64,000 bases of DNA, taken from contig WPIO01000046.1 in NCBI GenBank assembly GCA_009760855.2, forward strand, positions 102,501 through 166,500. Direction: 5' to 3'. Below, piece by piece: positions 61,991 through 64,000 of the stretch. A program made the position numbers and the translations under genes. The stretch comes from Cristatella mucedo (Eukaryota > Bryozoa > Phylactolaemata > Cristatellidae). The notes under the pieces were generated by a model. It did no database searches. It was not told the origin of the DNA and was given only the letters and a program-made list of their open reading frames with translations. The first letter of the stretch is position 1; each line of letters opens with the position of its first letter.

Positions 61991-64000
61991 CTCTTCCTCT
62001 CCTCTCCCTTCCTCCCCTTTCTCTTGATACAACAGAATTCAAGCAGTGCCACGTATCATTATGGAGCCGAATTGGAGCAGTAAAATGGCAGTTTTTCTCA
62101 TATGCCAAACAATAGCTACTAACAACTTAGTATCAACCATTTCGGTAGTCACATGCCCCCATTCTCAGCCAAATACTTGCTCAGGATCAATGCTGCCATA
62201 AGGAATAGGTACACATCTCACAGCAGTTTGGGGACAGAAGAAGTGACCAGTGGGTTTTGTGCTCTACACTATGCTTCCACTAAAAATTCTAGAGTAAAAG
62301 TTGACAAGACGGTTTACAGATATAAATTTGTCAGGGAATGCTGCTCGGAGGTAGGCACTTTGCGATGAGCTGAATGCACGGTGTGTTAAAATCAATATAG
62401 ATGCCAACAAATATCAAATATTTAGAACTATGTGAAATGCTTGGTGACACATATTGAGTTATTCGGGAGCCGAAAAGCGGCGGCTTTTGTATTAGGGGCC
62501 AATGAGGGTCATTTTGCACGATAAAGATCTATGAATCTTCGTACTTTCGCATTTGTCGATTTGGTTGCATGGATTTTTAATACAACGCAGCGATTTCCTA
62601 GTCAGCCCTTACGAATTTTTAACTATCTGTAGGCAATCGTTGGTTAGATGTACCTACTTGTAGATGACTTTATATTGTTTTGGGTGGGCCATGTCAGCAA
62701 ACCGAACTGGGCCGAAAGAGACTGTCTTTGTGCCTTTACAACCCCCACCACGACACTAGGTGTCAGTCCTATGTCCAAGCTGTATGTTGCCATCGCTACC
62801 TTATACCACTTATCACCGATGTGCACTGGCTCCCCATCAAAAAAAGTATTTAGTTCAAAGATGTGTCTCGCATCTTTAGGGCAAATCATTCTCTTGCTCT
62901 GACTGACCCATCTAAACTATTTCCTAAAAAAGCTTACTTATCATCGTGCTACCACCCCCCCTATATCTGACTCGGGTCAATTGATTGTACTTCCAACTAA
63001 CCAAAGATTGCTTGGTGATCGCTCCCTCAGTTCCTATGATCCAAAAGCCTGGAACTTCCTACCGGCAGACATCATGACAAATCCTCACTTAACGACATCT
63101 AAAAGCAGCTGTTTTTCACAGCTTGTGCATCGGCAGTATGAATTTACATAGTGCACTTGTGCTCTCTGAAATCATGCATGTTATCACTTACCACATTACA
63201 TTCTTACGTTTCAGAAGAGGTAAAATGCTTACAGATTTATTTCTCTTAGTGTAACGTAAAGTGTTACTTCGTAGTATATATAGATTTACTATTATCATTA
63301 CTAACTTGGTTTGGCCCAGGGGTTAAGGTGCTTGCCTTTGATGAGAAAGGTGAGGGTAAATGCATTTGATGATGAAGGTCGTTTGCTTGAGCTTGTGGCA
63401 CATGTGAAGCACCTGGATAGAGATTAAGTTCTCTTAGGGTGCTATACAAATGAATTATATATGTAACTAAAACTGTGTGCTTGTCTTCAAATCAGAGTAT
63501 CTATTTCACATCCAATCCTATCTTTAGGGAGGGTCGACAATTGCATTGGATCAAAGAGTAGAGCTTAAAGAAACGCCAATCAAAGCGGTCTCACTTTTGA
63601 CTTGCCAATCTTTTGTTAAGAAGGAGGAGCAAAGTGCTCACTCAAGCTCAGTGCAAGCCTCCATTGGCAGATGTAATTGTAGATCGAGCCCCTCAACCCC
63701 GGGTTCAGCTAATGCATGAAACCGGAACTGCAAACCGTGAGACTGCAAGGGAACAAGCAGATTCAATTTTTAAAATGAGATAGCACGAAAAGCAGCCGGC
63801 TATGAGCAGATTTTCGTCTAGGCTGCACTGGAGGCAGCTGTCACATTACTCGGCTCCAATAGCAGCAATTCACCCCCATTCAGCATCCAGCATTCTCATC
63901 CAGTGAGCTCGAAAAAAAATTCCACCAAAGTCCTCAATGGCTATTGCAATGGCTAGCATTACTACTCACCGGCACAGAAAATGTGGAGTCGATCTGAAAC
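56747..64000 (-). CDS. GTPBP1: GTPBP1: GTP-binding protein 1, 3' part (4 exons; 5' end outside window)
   Basis: GTPBP1 belongs to the translational-GTPase group with eEF1A-like architecture and acts in the cytoplasm in mRNA decay and ribosome rescue. The window holds the region after the G domain: the end of the G domain/linker (QIDSTFSVP), the beta-barrel domains with [35 protein letters not shown] and [10 protein letters not shown], then [20 protein letters not shown] and [15 protein letters not shown] low-complexity Ser/Pro/Gly tail follows, with the basic patch [10 protein letters not shown]. The RGG/basic tail resembles that of the mammalian protein. GTPBP1 was preferred over GTPBP2 because of SIHRKR and HHPTTIS. 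The GTP-binding G1-G4 motifs lie beyond the right edge and cannot be judged. No frameshift was seen. Confidence 0.93.
57410..57665 (-). mobile_element. LINE family A, 3' end, strongly diverged
   Basis: Keeps the acacctccgtctg-type terminus and stretches similar to the 2.1-kb copy. It lies in the intron upstream of the last GTPBP1 exon. Confidence 0.6.
57666..59336. other. GTPBP1 intron, mostly unique
   Basis: Contains a short repeated motif (gcttgcgatcgaagcaagcg and cgtctgcaagggc at about 58090-58135) and a poly-C run near 58430. No exon-like homology. Confidence 0.45.
59337..59480. repeat. 144-bp inverted repeat (70-bp arms, 4-nt loop)
   Basis: Left arm 59337-59406, loop gaaa at 59407-59410, right arm 59411-59480. 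There is one mismatch (59380 against 59437). It lies in a GTPBP1 intron, its near edge 85 nt downstream of the splice donor of the exon at 59565-59700. No flanking target duplication or coding sequence was seen. Confidence 0.93.
59565..59700 (-). CDS. GTPBP1: GTPBP1 coding exon
   Basis: Acceptor tttttag, donor gtgagc, phase 0 to phase 1; the intron before it is only 106 nt. Encodes [20 protein letters not shown], then [18 protein letters not shown] and CRYQAV. It is split over three frames in a naive ORF view but is clear from homology. Confidence 0.93.
59807..59989 (-). CDS. GTPBP1: GTPBP1 coding exon
   Basis: 61 codons, phase 0 on both sides; acceptor cttgcag, donor gtagct. Encodes [20 protein letters not shown], then [27 protein letters not shown] and TASFSLKK. 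Confidence 0.95.
60370..61135 (-). mobile_element. LINE family A, 3' part interrupted by a SINE
   Basis: LINE family A similarity is present at 60370-60460 and resumes at about 60645, continuing to 61135 with the diverged region that encodes the LWN and APSYLA motifs. The gap is filled by the SINE at 60466-60643, so the LINE inserted first. Located in a GTPBP1 intron. Confidence 0.7.
60466..60643 (-). mobile_element. SINE family 1, inserted in a LINE
   Basis: B box (reverse complement ggaatcgaacc) at 60567-60577, A-box-like region near 60632-60640, and the ctgattaaacagcctcttt end at 60475-60495. Splits the LINE at 60370-61135. Confidence 0.8.
61539..61562. repeat. (CA)n microsatellite
   Basis: About 12 units, in a GTPBP1 intron. 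Confidence 0.9.
61895..61990. repeat. (TC)n then (TG)n microsatellite
   Basis: A short TC-rich stretch followed by about 35 TG units, in a GTPBP1 intron. Confidence 0.92.
62690..63265 (+). mobile_element. L2-like LINE, 3' part, decayed
   Basis: Codons for the [10 protein letters not shown] region near 62820, [18 protein letters not shown] near 62885-62935 and KAWNFLPAD near 63050-63070 are visible in shifting frames. Antisense within a GTPBP1 intron. Confidence 0.65.
63309..63462 (+). mobile_element. SINE family 2 with L2-like tail
   Basis: Begins with a perfect Pol III A-box consensus (tggcccagggg, about 63312-63322) and ends gagattaagttctcttaggg followed by gctatacaaatgaat. That end parallels the L2-like LINE tail in this window. 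Confidence 0.7.
63970..64000 (-). CDS. GTPBP1: GTPBP1 exon, partial at window edge
   Basis: Encodes [10 protein letters not shown] immediately before a gtgagt donor, phase 0. It matches the FQIDDTYSVP segment that precedes GVGTVVSG in the family, and the next recognised exon begins exactly there. The exon continues past 64000. Confidence 0.85.

Overview
The window is nuclear DNA from a multicellular animal, most likely an invertebrate. Genes are split into small exons with GT/AG introns. One of them (a MIER/MI-ER1 homologue with ELM2 and SANT domains) belongs to a family known from animals. Most of the remaining DNA is mobile-element debris: 5'-truncated LINE 3' ends, tRNA-derived SINEs and a Ty3/Gypsy-like LTR element, along with long (TC)n, (TG)n and (AAT)n tracts. 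I cannot name the species. No bacterial operon, CRISPR array or rRNA is visible, and I see no free-standing tRNA gene.

Three recognisable genes all lie on the minus strand. (1) 4445-15289 is 4-aminobutyrate aminotransferase (ABAT). Twelve coding exons could be joined with every splice phase agreeing, giving about 481 residues to the stop codon; only a short first exon carrying the start Met was not found. (2) 33950-47579 is a MIER transcriptional corepressor gene. Seven coding exons in agreeing phase carry an acidic N-terminus, an ELM2 domain and a SANT domain; the last exon(s) below 33950 were not found. (3) 56747-64000 is the 3' part of GTPBP1, a translational-GTPase-like protein. Three complete exons and the end of a fourth are present, and the gene runs off the right edge. 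The three proteins (mitochondrial GABA catabolism, chromatin repression, RNA/translation surveillance) have no evident functional link.

Layout: 1-4.4 kb repeats and (TC)n; 4.4-15.3 kb ABAT, whose 4.75-kb last intron holds a decayed LINE with endonuclease and RT remnants; 15.3-33.9 kb no confirmed gene, but one Ala-rich ORF, several short duplicated repeats, large (TC)n/(TCTG)n arrays, SINEs and LINE 3' ends; 33.9-47.6 kb MIER with LINE fragments and a 114-bp palindrome in its introns; 47.6-56.7 kb intergenic, with two L2-like LINE copies, an LTR element plus an oppositely oriented solo LTR, and a probable DNA-transposon remnant; 56.7-64 kb GTPBP1, with a 144-bp near-perfect hairpin in an intron.

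The observations most worth following are the two long intronic hairpins with 4-6 nt loops, a SINE family whose 3' end copies the L2-like LINE tail, and a 122-124-bp repeat present once inside a LINE and once directly in front of the proposed MIER start codon.
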